Part shown: piece by piece, positions 13,001 through 25,739 of the stretch | Layout: every line of letters starts with the position of its first letter | Position numbering within the stretch: the first letter of the stretch is position 1 | Assembly (NCBI RefSeq): GCF_036370855.1 | Contig: NC_088102.1 | Span: 41,701,835 to 41,765,834, forward strand | DNA length: 64,000 nt | Source of the DNA: Dromaius novaehollandiae | Taxonomy: Eukaryota; Chordata; Aves; Casuariiformes; Dromaiidae | Direction: 5' to 3' | Made by a program: the position numbers and the translations under genes | Notes under the pieces: model-generated | The model's database searches: none | What the model was told of the DNA's origin: nothing | What the model saw: only the letters and a program-made list of their open reading frames with translations

Positions 13001-14738
13001 TCTAATGGGCTTTGCAATAATGCAGTTTCAAGTTGCAAGTTTTGTGAAATAAGATCTTTGGCCTCGCTTCTTCTGGCTTTATCAGCACTGATTTTCAGGT
13101 TCAGTGAAGCAAAACACTTGGCAAATGCCATTCCAGCTTTTGCTATTTAACTTCATATTGAAACTTATTAGCATGTGAATTTGTAATGGTTGGACGTGTT
13201 CATTTATCACTTTCATACTTTGAGCCTAAGCTTTCTTGGAAGGCTCTGTGAAAAGATTCTGAGTCAGTTGTGGAAATGGAAACCATGAAGCATTTCTGTG
13301 AATCTTATCTTCCCAAATCAGTTATTGCACACTGCCATTCATCTTCTTTTTAGGTCTTCATCAAATGAGATGCAATCATGTCTCCTACCTGCCTATTCTC
13401 TTTCTGTCTGCTGATTATATGTTATAAGAGAAACTGCCAAACTTCTCCTTTTGCTTGATCCAGTGAAAAATGTACCTATTAATAACCAATTCATTTGAAA
13501 CATTCTAAGTTAAAACCAATAATAACAGGAAATTAATAACCTAACATCTCAGTGATTTCTGGATGATGAGAGGGAGAGAGAAAAAAAATTGAAGATTTCT
13601 GTCTCTAGCTGAAGTTCCAAACTGCTTGCTATGGGACGTGTTTGCTATTGGAATTATTACTCTGGTCTGCTGGCAGGAATTTTATAGCTACGCAACTCTC
13701 ATGGATGAAGCTTTTAAAAGCTTTTGAAGAATTATTACCTATTGGATTGTCTGTTACTTGTTTTAATTTTTTTTCTATTTTCTGTAAGAACAAATCTGGT
13801 GATTCTTTTTGAGTGTATCATTTCACAATTGCTACATCCTGTGAGGCACCAACACAAAAACAAATACTGAAGCTTTTCCTCCTCTCTCATTATGTTATGT
13901 ACATGGTGTTGGCAGTATCTCTTGTGTGAACGTAGAGGTTTGAACCTGAGTTTGTCAAGTCTAATACCTGAAGGGAAAAGATCTTTCAATGTTTAGTGTT
14001 CTTTAGGATTCATTATGCAATGTATTGATAGTACAACCCTTTTTCTTTTCATTATCAGTTCACTATACCTGAAATTTGGAGGTAGCTGACTCTCCATATT
14101 AAAGAAGGAAAGATGCATGATTACTCTGCTTAACATCTGTAAAAAGTCAGCAAATGGCAACTTCTGACTGTGTATGTAGTTAGCATGTTTTGCAAGTAGC
14201 CTGGTCATTCTACACCTCTTGATTAAGAGACAAAAGCCCAGCAGGAATTAATATCTACTTTGCTATTTGAGGGCTATGCTAAAACCCCAGAATGGTTCAA
14301 CACAAGCAGCAGGATGCTTTCTTGCATTGCCTGAGCACCTCAGTATTCCTGTTTTTAGGGGGAGTATATGGTCTAGACAAAGTGTTATTTCTGCCATTAC
14401 CCACTAAAAGAATCTACCTTAATCAAACTATGAGGGTGTTTGTGAGCATGCCTGTGCTCACTGAAATATTCTTTTTTTGTGTTAGGTCTATTACAAGAGT
14501 TATTCAGAATGGTCTTTGAGAGAAATCTCCCCACAAGGTGTCATGTTAATAAGGAGGAAAAGCACTGCTAGAATTTGTTTCCTGGGTGGCAGAGAACAAG
14601 CAGTTTTGCCATGTTCTCTTCAATGTTGATGCATCTCACAGTCTTCTGACACTACTGTCATTTACTTTCTGTTCATTACAAATTCTTTTTGAAAGAGTTT
14701 TTTTCATGGATTTTTCCATGTGACTAGTAACTACTTAC
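10014..14738 (-). other. PRPH2L: PRPH2L intron 1
   Basis: 4725 nt between a GTAAGT donor (14738-14733) and the TTGCAG acceptor at 10014, splitting codon 194 after its second base. It is AT-rich. No interspersed repeat was recognised with confidence, and the short ORFs inside are unremarkable. Confidence 0.95.
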
Positions 14739-15319
14739 TCCACAACTTCTTTGGAAGCCATATTCAGATAGCGAGCGGATACCCACTGAATTTCAAACCA
14801 GTCTCTAAAGCCATTGTTTCCACAACATTGGAATCCAATTTGTAACATGTCCACTGTTTTCTTTAAAAAACATCGTCCAGGTATGTCTGTGTCCTTATAG
14901 TACTTAATGGCATCCCTCAGTCCCAAATAGAGGGACTCTTCCAGCTCATTCCTCATGGCATAGCACATGAGAGCACCCACCAGGATGCAGAAAGTAAAAC
15001 AGAAGGTACATACGATGTATGGGAGCATAACTAGTTTCCAGCGAGAGAACTTGTTGGCATCTGAGCAGTCATAGCAGATTTTGCCACCCAGGAAGTTGAT
15101 GATACATGCTATGGCCCCCACAGAGATCAGCATGTTGGGGACAGAGTTAATGTCCCCTTTTGCCATCACTTCATTGCGTTTCTTGATCTCTATTTTCAAA
15201 AAGAGGCCAAGACTGAAGAGAATGATCCCACTCACAACAGAAACCCAGTTGAGGATCCATAGGATCTGAGCCAATTTGTCCCTCTTCGTTTTGGTGAATT
15301 TTACTTTGAGGACAGCCAT
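14739..15319 (-). CDS. PRPH2L: PRPH2L coding exon 1: peripherin-2-like photoreceptor tetraspanin
   Basis: The ATG at 15319-15317 is the first in-frame one (upstream in-frame codons lack ATG) and has A at -3 and G at +4. It yields MAVLKVKF, collinear with the family N-terminus. Residues 1-194 contain TM1 (about 20-42), a short loop, TM2 (about 59-79), TM3 (about 98-123) and the first half of the large loop. That half includes Cys150, the residue used in human PRPH2 for intermolecular disulfides, and the tetraspanin CCG at 165-167 followed by NNGFRDWFEIQW. The exon is 581 nt and splits codon 194, as I recall for human PRPH2. Peripherin/rds proteins oligomerise at rod and cone disc rims. The sequence resembles PRPH2 but is clearly diverged, so I assign it to the non-mammalian paralogue PRPH2L (chicken CRDS2-type); orthology needs a tree. 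Confidence 0.97.
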
Positions 15320-15407
15320 AGTCAGATCAGCATTAAGAAAAGAAGCGTAGGTCAAGGAAAGCTTGTAAGCTGCTTAAGAGCATGTATCCAAGGCATGCAG
15401 TGGAAAT
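15320..15407 (-). other. PRPH2L: inferred PRPH2L 5' leader after a possible UTR splice acceptor
   Basis: Upstream of the start codon the minus strand has a long pyrimidine tract ending TCTCTCTTCCTCACAG (AG at 15409-15408), a strong acceptor. This suggests that the leader begins in a separate upstream exon. The 88-nt leader part contains three out-of-frame ATGs, at 15396, 15383 and 15333. All three frames close before or at the leader's end; the last is only ATG CTG ATC TGA. This is inference from splice motifs alone. Confidence 0.45.
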
Positions 15408-15409
15408 CT

Positions 15410-18400
15410 GTGAGGAAGAGAGAGAGAGGGAGATTACTGTCTGTTTGACTGGATATTTATAGAGCCTATAGAGAATTTCCTCGTGCACTCTGACACTAAG
15501 GGAGTGTCCTAGCTCCTGTTTAAATTTCATACGATATAAATCTCTTAAAATCATGGTTCCAAGGACTGACTGGAGCATTTATAAACAAGTGACCCAATCA
15601 ACCCTATGGATTTTTCTCCTGAAAACAATTTTCTGTGCAGATTTTCTGATGTCTACTAGAAGTGAGCTAGCTGATCTGCTGTCTTTCCCTGTGGGAGACT
15701 GACAGTGCCCCTCACTTCCACTGGCTGTGCGTATTTTCTTGATGGATGTAGGAATTCTTCATTCTTAGATTTCTACATCATGGTCAGATTTGGGTTCAAA
15801 AGTTGTTAAGCAGGACAAACAGGCACACAGATACAGCATAATCACATAAGCCTTATTTCCATGTGGAAAAAAATCTAAAAATAGCATCAGAAAACACAGT
15901 ATGCTGTGAGTGTTTTGGGGCATTTCATTGAAAATGTGCAGTGAAAACACTATTTCAATAGCAAAAAGCAGTCTGATGCCTACACTTATAATATGCTATT
16001 AGGATATGACCGCTCTGAAGGGGAAACTGAATGTGATTATATAAACACAGGAAATGTTCAACAGATATTTAAACTCTCAAATACTGCTGGCTTTGTAGAA
16101 AATATTATCAAAATTTTGTTATCCTGTGGAGTAGCTAGCACATAGGTTTTTTTCATGCTATGGTCTGAATATATTACTGGAATAAATCTGCATGCTCCAC
16201 ATCTTCCTTTTTTCAGCTTGATCTGGCATAGAAGCATTGCTATTTTTATGTCAAGTAACATGTCACTCTAGAAAAAAGTAAAACAATCGCCACAACATAG
16301 AAAGAAATCAACAGTTTTAAGATGCTCTATTTTTTTATCTCTGACGGCCCTTCCTTTCTTTCTGAAGGTTCTTGTTAAAAACCAATGTTTGGAATGGCAT
16401 AAGATATTAAATGAGATCTATTTAATCCCTAGGAAATGGTGACATTACTGTCTTAACCTCCGCTTCTGCAGCGAAAGTCATTTGCTCTTTCCCTATCTCC
16501 TGAGAACAGTGACGATCATGTCTTACTGCATCCCTCATACCATCTCTAAACTGTTTTTTTTCTGAGTCCCTCATATTGCAGTCAAAATCCTAAAAATCAC
16601 TCCCGCTTGCATTTTCTCTAATAACCATGTCTTCACAGTCCTTTGAAACTGTTTCCATTCACCTATCTGAAGAAGACTCTACAGCCTAAGGGACACCAAG
16701 ATATTTCTTTAGAGGGGCAACCATTTGGACAATGACAGGGACCTAGTCACGTGTTTGGTAATTTGTATTTTGTGTATTTTACTATCTTTTGATACACCTG
16801 CTCCTCCCTTTTTAACAGTATTCACCTTTCAACATTGAATTATTTTTGGTTGAAATCCAAAATTCAGACCTTAATAACCTGTCATTAAAAGCTCCATAAT
16901 ACTTCCTGATGGAACGGGTTTAAATAATTTAAGTGTTAGAAGTGTTATTTAACCTGAACTAACATCTATCTAAATTCTCTCTATAAATGAATTTGAATTA
17001 AAAAAAAAAACAAATAAAAAACCCCACATTATCTTCTTAGCCCAGACTGTTGTGTAGACGAACACAGATCTTTCAAGTAGCCAGGACTTCCATCCAAATT
17101 CTGAACTGGTTTGCCTTTCTTCTCCCATCCCTCTCTTTCAGTTTTCAGTCTCCCACTTCTGTACTCCTATTAATAACGTAGTTAGTCCTGCCTGTTCCTC
17201 TCTCCCTTTCATCTTCCTGACTGTAACTCCAAGGACCGAACTCCTGACAGTGTTTCACACAGGACAAGTCCAACAGTTGTTCCATTCCACTGACTGCTAG
17301 CACAGCTGGACTCTCTTCCAGAATTGCTGCTACCTCCCAGAGATAACTGGATTTATTCCTAAATTGATTGCAGCTGTCATTGCTGCTTCTGTCTGCTGGA
17401 AGTCCTTTGGCCCTGTCTAGTACATTGTCTGGAGATTTCGAATTTACTCTTCCAAAGTATCAGGATGCGATACTATAAGCAGTTTAAGGTTGTCGCATTC
17501 TTTTCCAAAGCTCTTAAAAGACTGCCAAAAGAACTGAAAAGCCCTATTATTAATTCGACAATTTTTTTCATAAAACAGACATTTCTGATCCTCAGTGAAA
17601 ACCTACAAGAAAGTCTAGGGCTAAAACTCATAACTTGGCTGAAAATTAAAAACCATGGACTTGAGAGAGAGATGGGCACAATGCACTTTTCCTCACACTC
17701 CACTGCCTGCTAAACGCCTATGCTGATTCCTGGCTGATAATTACCTCTTTCTCTCTCTCTTCCTCAGAGGATGAAGGAATTATTGCCTTTTCCCTAACTT
17801 TCCCATCTGATCCACAGATCCTTTTATTTTTCTCTCTGAAGATCATGCCGATAGATGTAATTGAGGGGGACTTCCCACAACCATGCATACACACAGTTTC
17901 AAGTTTGCTGTTTCAAAGTTTCTCACCTGAAGGAGCAGTTAGTGTTCCACAGTTTGTCCTCTTTACCCCAGCTATTAGTGGGTCTAAGAAAAGATACTAT
18001 CTTTCCCAGCACATTTTACCTTGTTTCTGCATATCATTATGGCTTCTGCAACACTGCTGCTAACATCTCCTTTGCACCTCTCCAGTAATATCATAATCAC
18101 AGGCAGAGGGCAGCTAATAACATCTGAGAATTAAAACTTGTTAAAGCTGGAGACAATGTGTTTCTAGTGCACATGAGGTGGTTGTAGAACTATGCTGCAA
18201 TACCTAAGGTTCAAACCATGAACTTTTACCCTTCTTTAATCTTTCTGATCCTTTGTGAATGCCTTTCCTCAACACGTGAGAATATAGAGCTCTCTTCTTT
18301 CCTCCCCACAAAACCTGGTCTAAGCTTGGTTTTGTACTAATTCAGTAATTTTCATTAGAGTGATTTTATACTTTATAAATATATATTGATATGATTATAC

Positions 18401-19910
18401 AGCCATCTTTTTGATGCAGTTCTATTAATACAATGGCTTTTATAAACAATAAAACATAATCCTGTAAACTTGGGGAAATAAAGAAGTACAAGCAGCTTTA
18501 TTCATGTATAATTGCTTTTAAGCTAGTGGGCTCTGCTACTTAACTTTATCCGAATAAGATTTGTATCATCTAAGACAGCATGAAAACCTTCTGCAGAAAA
18601 GCCCTACAGCAGTAGGGCTGCACGCTACTCACTGAGGATCCTCAGATGCAGTGAAGCTTGACGTTGGGTAAGCAGATTGTTTTGGAGTGCAGTTTAAAAT
18701 GGTAATGACATCCCAGTGCCTTCATCTGTAGATGTAAGAAGGAATGAACTGTATTTGTGCAGATATGGAATAGGCTGCTCTATTCATTTTAGCATATGAA
18801 ATGTCTTCATGCTCTTGAATATTAACACATTTTAATGCCTATGAGCTCTAATTTATTCATGCTGCATTTATTTTCTGTTGTATTTAGTTAGCAAGGAAAC
18901 TGATTCCCCTGAAAGTTATTCATCTCTGTGTATCACTTGTACAATACACAGAACCATACATAGAATACTGTGCAAAATACACAACATTTTTCCTTACTAG
19001 CCTGATTTAAAGCAGGGACCTTTTTTTAATAATTATTAAGGCGGATTATCAGTTATGGTTGATTATTTCTTGTGATCATTTTGTGATAATCATATTGATT
19101 ATCATGATGAAAAATTGATTACTGATAGACAGCTCTGGAGAAAGAAGTCCAGAGAACAGATATCTATAAAATGACAAGATTTTCTTCACTCTGTTCCTCC
19201 AAAGTATACTTCAGCCCCCATTTAAAAGAATCATATTTTATTGGCAGAGAAGTAAGCCTCCATGTGAATTCAGCTGACAGCCTGTCTGCTAAGTCTGGTG
19301 ACAGTAGCTTTGACAGCTTCCCCAGTTAAGCAGTTCATGACTTGAACTTAAAGAGTTGTGCATGGCTGCTGCAAATAGGTTTATTTGTCCCTGATACTCA
19401 TGTCTCAGTGCACACAACAACAGAGAATCTGCTGTTCTGAATTAATGGCTGCCAATACGCAGTTCACATTCAATGGCCAGTGTATATGAATGCATCACTC
19501 ACTGTTCATTTCTATGAAATATGTGTATTTATTTGCAAAATGCCACTAAAGTGGTGGCACCAAGAACACCCTTCTTGTGAAACTTCTTTCGCTTTAACTT
19601 TTGAATAAAATTTCCAAACAGTTCTCCCTTTACTTAAAATTGATCTACTCAAGATTAATTTTTCATTTTGAAATAAGTAAATGTAAGAGTCTCTGTTATG
19701 TTATTCTAGCCATAAAAAAATCTGAAGTTCAATTCCATAAAGAGGTATACACTTAATTGCATGCAGTTATTCTGGTACAGCTCCTTCTCCCATTCTCAGT
19801 CATTTCTTTAGTCTGTTTAAAATAAAAATCCTGAAATATTCATATTAAAGAGCAACTCCGTTAGTAACTGCTGCCTCCAATGATTATTACAAATTATTTC
19901 CAGCTTCCTT
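15410..19910. other. intergenic DNA upstream of PRPH2L
   Basis: AT-rich with no recognised gene. It includes a (CT)-rich tract next to the leader acceptor (on the minus strand, 15409-15435), an A-rich run near 17000, and a palindrome at 19084-19104 close to a GGATTA motif at 19043. The short ORFs at 17465-17713 and 17845-18063 show no family signature. Confidence 0.5.
19084..19104. repeat. perfect 9-bp inverted repeat (TGATAATCA / TGATTATCA)
   Basis: TGATAATCA at 19084-19092, a TAT spacer, then its exact reverse complement at 19096-19104. The surroundings (19040-19125) hold several further GATTA cores. Both arms carry the TAAT/ATTA core used by homeodomain proteins. A function is only conjecture. 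Confidence 0.6.
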
Positions 19911-20188
19911 GGTACAATTTTATTTTTGCTAGAGGACCAGGTACAGGGAATTACCATATTCATCTAACCCATGCTGCAGACCTCCAGCAACAAAGAATCT
20001 GCCCAGAATAAAGTCTTCTGTGTGAGCCATAGTACCAAAGGAAAGTGGGGGAATGACTGCAGTGACGACTCACTGATTGCCCCTGGCTGCCACTGATATA
20101 CCTAGGGTTGCACAAAGGACCTTGGGGGCAACTGTGCTTCTCGTGAAACTTCAAGTGCATCAAGTCCAGGACAGAAGGGCGACTTACC
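19911..20188 (-). other. exon-like segment with strong minus-strand donor; function unknown
   Basis: On the minus strand, GAGTAG|GTAAGT forms a consensus donor (GT at 20187-20186), so an exon ending at 20188 could supply an upstream leader for PRPH2L. Downstream of this donor the same strand holds a 33-codon ORF (20030-19929) that begins MAHTEDFILGRFFVAGG and ends in TAG, with AATAAA five nt later (19924-19919). The donor reading and the terminal-exon reading are alternatives. Nothing here matches a family I know. Confidence 0.2.
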
Positions 20189-20229
20189 TACTCTGTTCCT
20201 GACAAACCAGTCTGCAGAAAACACTAGGC

Positions 20230-23200
20230 AGAAGGTCTATATGGATATTTTCCTTAAGATTATTTTTGCTTATGCTTAGTTTTCAGTTTACTGAATTTAT
20301 TTTTGGTAGTGAGAAGACCCTCTTCCCATTATAATAATTTTTGTAAATACACCATAATGTTATTCTTTCCCTAACTGTTCGATGAAAGGCTGAATATATT
20401 TATTAGCTTAAGATAGACTGCAATGTCTGCACTGCCTTGTAGTAGCATTTTTTGAGCATCATGGAGAGAGGTCTTCCAGCTGGAAGAACTGTAGTGCAAT
20501 TATGAGGTAAAAGTGGCATTGTCTTACTCCACAATATGTATCTGTTCCTCTCTAAGTTATATTTGCAAATGCAGCTACTGTAAAACCACAAATGCTCCTA
20601 GCAGTTCTGTGGAACTAGAACGTTTATCCAAACTCTTAGAAACACACATCGCTGTTGCATATGAGCAACTCCAAAGTTATGAAGCATACCCATGCAGACA
20701 TTTTTTCCACAGTTACGGAAAGCAAGAAGAGAAATATTCCTTTCAACAGAAGCAGCCCAATAAATGTGAAACTCTCTCCCATATTATCTATACTGTTCTT
20801 GAGCTTTTCTAGTCTAACCGCACTTCAGATACAGAGCTTCCTTCAGTATACTGTAGCTTTTTGCTTTCAGGATGTCACTTACATATTCTGTTGTTATCAA
20901 CTAACTGCACAGAACAAGACATTTCACAGCTATTTATTTGTTTATAAAATGTACTTACTGGATGCAAATTGTCTCAAGAAATTTGGCTTGCAAAATTTTT
21001 CATAAAACAACCACATCTTATCTCACAAACTTCACCAAAATCTGCTTAGCTAAAAAAATATTCCTATCTGTTACTTACTGTAAAAGAAACCACTAACCTG
21101 ATTCAGAAGACTGAGTAAGATCTCAAAACTGGTACCTTGCTGTGTACAGAGGAGAAAATACCTGGATCATGCATCCTGAGGAAGACTCAGGTACTGATTT
21201 CCAGATGTTTGTGTAGCTCTTCTGTCTTTACACTGACCCACCAATGGAGATGGAGAAAAATACTTCAACTCTCCTGCCCATGCTAATCTCTCCTGCATCT
21301 CTAATCGTAGCTAAGAGATTTATGTCAAGGTTCTTATGCCACCAGGTTAAATCCTGTGAAACAGGCCAATTAACTGAGCGTGAGCTGAGATCAAACTGAC
21401 AAACTAGATTTATGGCAACTTCTTTTACTCTTTTATCTCCTAAGGCCTGGGCTACTAAGCAACAGAAACTGTTGCTTCGGTATTTTATAAGGTCTTCCTT
21501 AGTTCTTAATTTGTTCTCATCAATAGGCATGGGTCCACAAGAGAGAAGATTGAGAATAATGAAACTCTATGCTCCTGTTGGAAGGGAAAATCTAGCTTAG
21601 GCAATCATCATTTACATTCATTATAATGAACCTTAATCATTCCATATTTTGTTGCTTTGCAGTTTTTCTTTCCTCTGGCTCTGTATTGACTGTGACTATG
21701 TCCAGGACAAGAATTCAACCGAGAACAGTTGGATCATCCTGAATGACTCTCAGTAGATTCTAGTTTGGGAAGGTATCCAGGTTCAAGAACAATCTAATAG
21801 AAACCTCTGTCCTCAGGTCTTGAAAGCTTTATCCCAAGCCAGAAGCAAAAACAACTTGTCCTTCTTCCATTTCTGAGCCCTGAATGTAGCAATTTGTGAC
21901 ATGGACCTGTCTGGATTAACTGGCAATGGTAGTGGCAAAAAGCTGAGTTTGCAGCAACACTTGACCAGATTAGTGGTGATGTCAGTACCAGAAATGAGTC
22001 ACCAAACAGGATGAGATTTGGCCTGTAGGGTCCAGAACATATCAGAATAGCAGAGACAGTTCTGTGAGTACAAGTAACTGCAAGTGACCCTGCACCAGGG
22101 ATAGTAATGCATACAAATATTCTCAGTAGCACAGATTGTCTTCTTCCAGCTAGTGATGGGCAATAGACTGATACCATGACATTGTTGTGTGTATTCTGGG
22201 AATATGCCTGCCCACCTTGTTTATAGTCTCATGCTTTCATAAGAATAGATACTCCTCTGCATGTATCTATTATCATGCTTATTATCAGAGAAAAGTAAAA
22301 GATTAGTTATCTGTGTAGCTCAATCTGTCAAAATCTTGAGTAAGGCAGAGATGTCTGTATCTAATTACAATATTCTAAGAAGAAAAAAACAATTAAGACT
22401 TTCTGATCTGGCAGGAATCATGGTTTCATACATTACTGAGTGGAGAAGGGATGCCCACAATTCCCAGTATCACCATGTGCCGCCATGGGATGAAAGACCC
22501 CAAGGGCATGTCCCAGTAGAATAAAATCCTACAGTGGGATTCTCTTCCCTTTTTGATTTTTTCTGATACAATCAAACTGATATAATAATTCATGTTTTTG
22601 CTGAAAGGTCCATCCAACAATGTGCAGCCTAGTACAGTGTGGCACACTTACGCAGAGCTTCCCCCTTGAAGTGTGGGGGGATGCATGGAGCCTTATAGTC
22701 TCAATGTGCCTTTTGCTGGTGACTTCAGTTCAGAAAAATATAATTTCCCATACTTTCACCCTTCCAAAGAAAATATCTGAAGTAGCACTTCCAATTTTCT
22801 GTTGTGGGTACATGCTGATGTAGATCACAACCACAAAACTTCAGATCAAGAGCCTATTCAGATCAAGAGCATCTGGGACTTCTTGGGTCTGTTGCATATG
22901 GGCTACACAAATGTTTGCATATGCTCAAATATACCTAACAGTGTTGAATTTGTCATATGCATATGGACAAATCATGCTTTGGACCTAGTATACTTGTGCT
23001 GACCACAAGGAATATATCAGACGTCGAATATGCTCCGCAGAGTTGATCTGTACATATATAGTGTACACAAATGTACACATTGGTCTGGGGTTTTTAAGCT
23101 CTTGCTCAGGCTAGGATGTGGTACATTATAAATGCTGGACAAATGTCTCAAGTCCTTTTTTCTGCCCAGACAAAATTTACACATAAAAAAGAATATGTAT

Positions 23201-24930
23201 CTGTGGAAATCTGGACATATATCATCCCCAAGCATTAGATGTTATTGCCTCAGACCTGCTACTCATAGAACACATCTTCCCTGTTGTTGCTTTGCAATAT
23301 AAACCTAGTACTTCTATGCACTGAAAGAAAGCAAGCAGAAGATGGCAGTGCTGCTGTATGTAGCTTTCTCTACAATGCAAAGCAAGAAGCTTGCTTTTAT
23401 TTGTGTTAGAGATCAGAGGTCACTCAAACAGCTAGTGGAAGCTTAGGCTGCATCATTTTAAGAAATAACTTAAATCCAGCCTTGATGCAATTAGAGGTTA
23501 ACGCTACCCATATTCTTTGTTCTGTCTCTTATTGGGAAATGGTTTCTGCTGCAAAGTTAATATTCAAAGTTGAATTATTCAGAAATTAGTTTTGATTTAT
23601 GGCCATCTATAACTAACTATGAGGCACTTTATTACAGACCTGCTGGGAAGTCTGCACACCAAGACCATAATGACAGAGTAGCATTTTGTAGGCCAGCAGG
23701 AGTGTTTGCACATGTGCATCTGCCATCAATCACCCAGTGGTGTAAAAAGAAAATACATACTTTCCTACTAGTAGTGGAGATTGCTGTACTGTGGCTTTGT
23801 ATGTGAAAGAAAAAGTTTAATAAATGTTTGGCCAATCATTTATCTGTTTAATACTGTTTATATATAACTTCACAAGGACAGATGTGTTATAAAGTAGCCT
23901 AGTTAAACACCTACTTGGAATGATGCATGCTACAAAATTGTATTTTACATGTGGTTTCCAGAAATTAAATTATTCTTATATTTTGATAGCTTTTCATTTA
24001 TTCTTGTATTTCATGCAAATAGTAATGGCTGGTAAGAGATTTTGGAGTAATGGACTAAAACCAAAGGCCATCAAATAAGTTCAGCACAAGCAGGTGCTAT
24101 ACAATCTTTCTTCAACATTCAAGTGCTTGAAAGGGAGAGTCTATGTTCAGGAAAAGATGTTCACTGATACATGTTAATGGGGAGAAGACATGAAAAAGGG
24201 AATTTAGACCATCAGCTTTTTTTGGCTTTTGTAGAATTGTAGACCACATGACAGATCCTCATAGGCTTAAGTTACTAGGCAAATAGAAGGAATTGCGTCT
24301 TTACAGACAATTCAACACTCAGTTACATTTTTGAACTTGTTAGTAAGGCAGTACAGTGGTATTTAGATGATTACTGTTGTGGTTAGAAGAGGATATCTAA
24401 GTCAGATTACAACATTTGAAATTCTGAATATGGAAATATGGAATAGGAGAGATGGCGGAGGGAATGTAAAGGCGATACCAAAACTCAAAGGCAAGAGGTA
24501 GTGGACACTAACTTAAAGGAACTCTGTTAGCACTCTAGAATACCACAAAGTATATTGCAAACAAAGTCAGTAGTACTTTTCCACAACTACAGTTATATAT
24601 TGTACTACAACTGTACCAGAACACCCAAGGTATTATGTTCCATACAAAATACAAATATTGTAAGAGCCTCATTTCACTGTCTGAAAAGCTTTCCAGGCAA
24701 AACAAACGAATCAGAAAAGAAGTACTATGATTTCCACTTTTCAAATGTTTAAAGGTTATAACAATATGGATGCAGAAGCCAGTCTTAAGTAAAAACTGTA
24801 GCAGACTCGCATAAATTGCATTGCACACCTATTGCTAGTCTTCAGGGTTCCTATATATTCAGGGAAGTACCATGCAGGTACCAGTCAGGCTGGTTCTGAT
24901 TCCAATCCATAGTAGCTGCACTGTCCCTAG
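20230..24930. other. intergenic stretch with unrecognised ORFs
   Basis: No gene could be recognised. A 100-codon minus-strand ORF at 21228-21530 and a 127-codon one at 21794-22177 are the longest; neither shows a domain, motif or homology that I can name. A 14-bp direct repeat (TTCAGATCAAGAGC) recurs at a 17-bp period at 22840-22870. Confidence 0.4.
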
Positions 24931-24939
24931 CCTCTGAGT

Positions 24940-25085
24940 CATCCACTCCTGACTCATGGTGAGTCATTACAAATGGAAAACTAAGGCATGGAAAGAGTGT
25001 GTTCACTTTAAAATCAGACCAGCAGTCTATGGTAGAGCTGGAAGCTGAACCTGTATTTTAAATCTTGGTAAGCTAAAAATTCCAT
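24940..25085 (+). mobile_element. MIR-like SINE relic
   Basis: The run from GACTCATGGTGAGTCATTACAAATGG through AAAACTAAGGCATGGAAAGAG and TCAGACCAGCAGTCTATGGTAGAGCTGGAAGCTGAACC follows the MIR/CORE-SINE order: AACTGAGGC, AGAG, then GGTAGAGC-GG-TGAACC. It is heavily diverged, as expected for an element active before the split of amniote lineages. The limits are approximate. Confidence 0.55.
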
Positions 25086-25739
25086 GTCAACTGTAACCTT
25101 TTTCTGAAGACCAGACTCCATTTTTACATTATTGATAATCAGACCATGCAGCAGTCTTGCTTTTCACTTTCCTATTTTATTAACTAGCTACTTTAACATC
25201 ACAAGCCAATCATCAGGAAATGGAATTATACAGGTATTGTGAAGGATCTCCCAAAAAGTGCCTTTACATAATGAGGTGAAATTTTCTATTCCATGTATCA
25301 TAGCATCAATAATTTGGTGCACTCTACTGTCAGTTAACCCTTCTTCCCCTAGAAGTATAGACAAATACTCTCAAATATCTCCTCAACGTTGCTGCACCTT
25401 CCATGCAAATCAGGACATTTCCATACTCTCACCTTAATACAAACCTTCTGTTAATATAATTTTTCACTCTTCAGATATCATTAGAACTGAACAACTCAGG
25501 ATATCTTTTTTTAGGGAATCTGAGGTTCTTTTAGAAAGATACAGCAAAAAAAAAAAAAAGCTACAAAAAACAGTTGCAAAAACAAGACTGACAAAGTTTC
25601 TGAAGCCATCAAACAGACAATAACTGCAAGTAGACACAGTGCCTTTAGAGCGCCTCTGAAACATATCCAGGATCCCTCTGCCATTGCAGTGGCGACTTCA
25701 TAGTTATGTGACACACTGTGTCTAGAAATCATGATCTAG

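Noticed and set aside
16423-16428. TAATCC as a CRX/OTX site for PRPH2L
   Set aside because: A single six-base match in a kilobase of AT-rich DNA is expected by chance; no cluster or conservation supports it.
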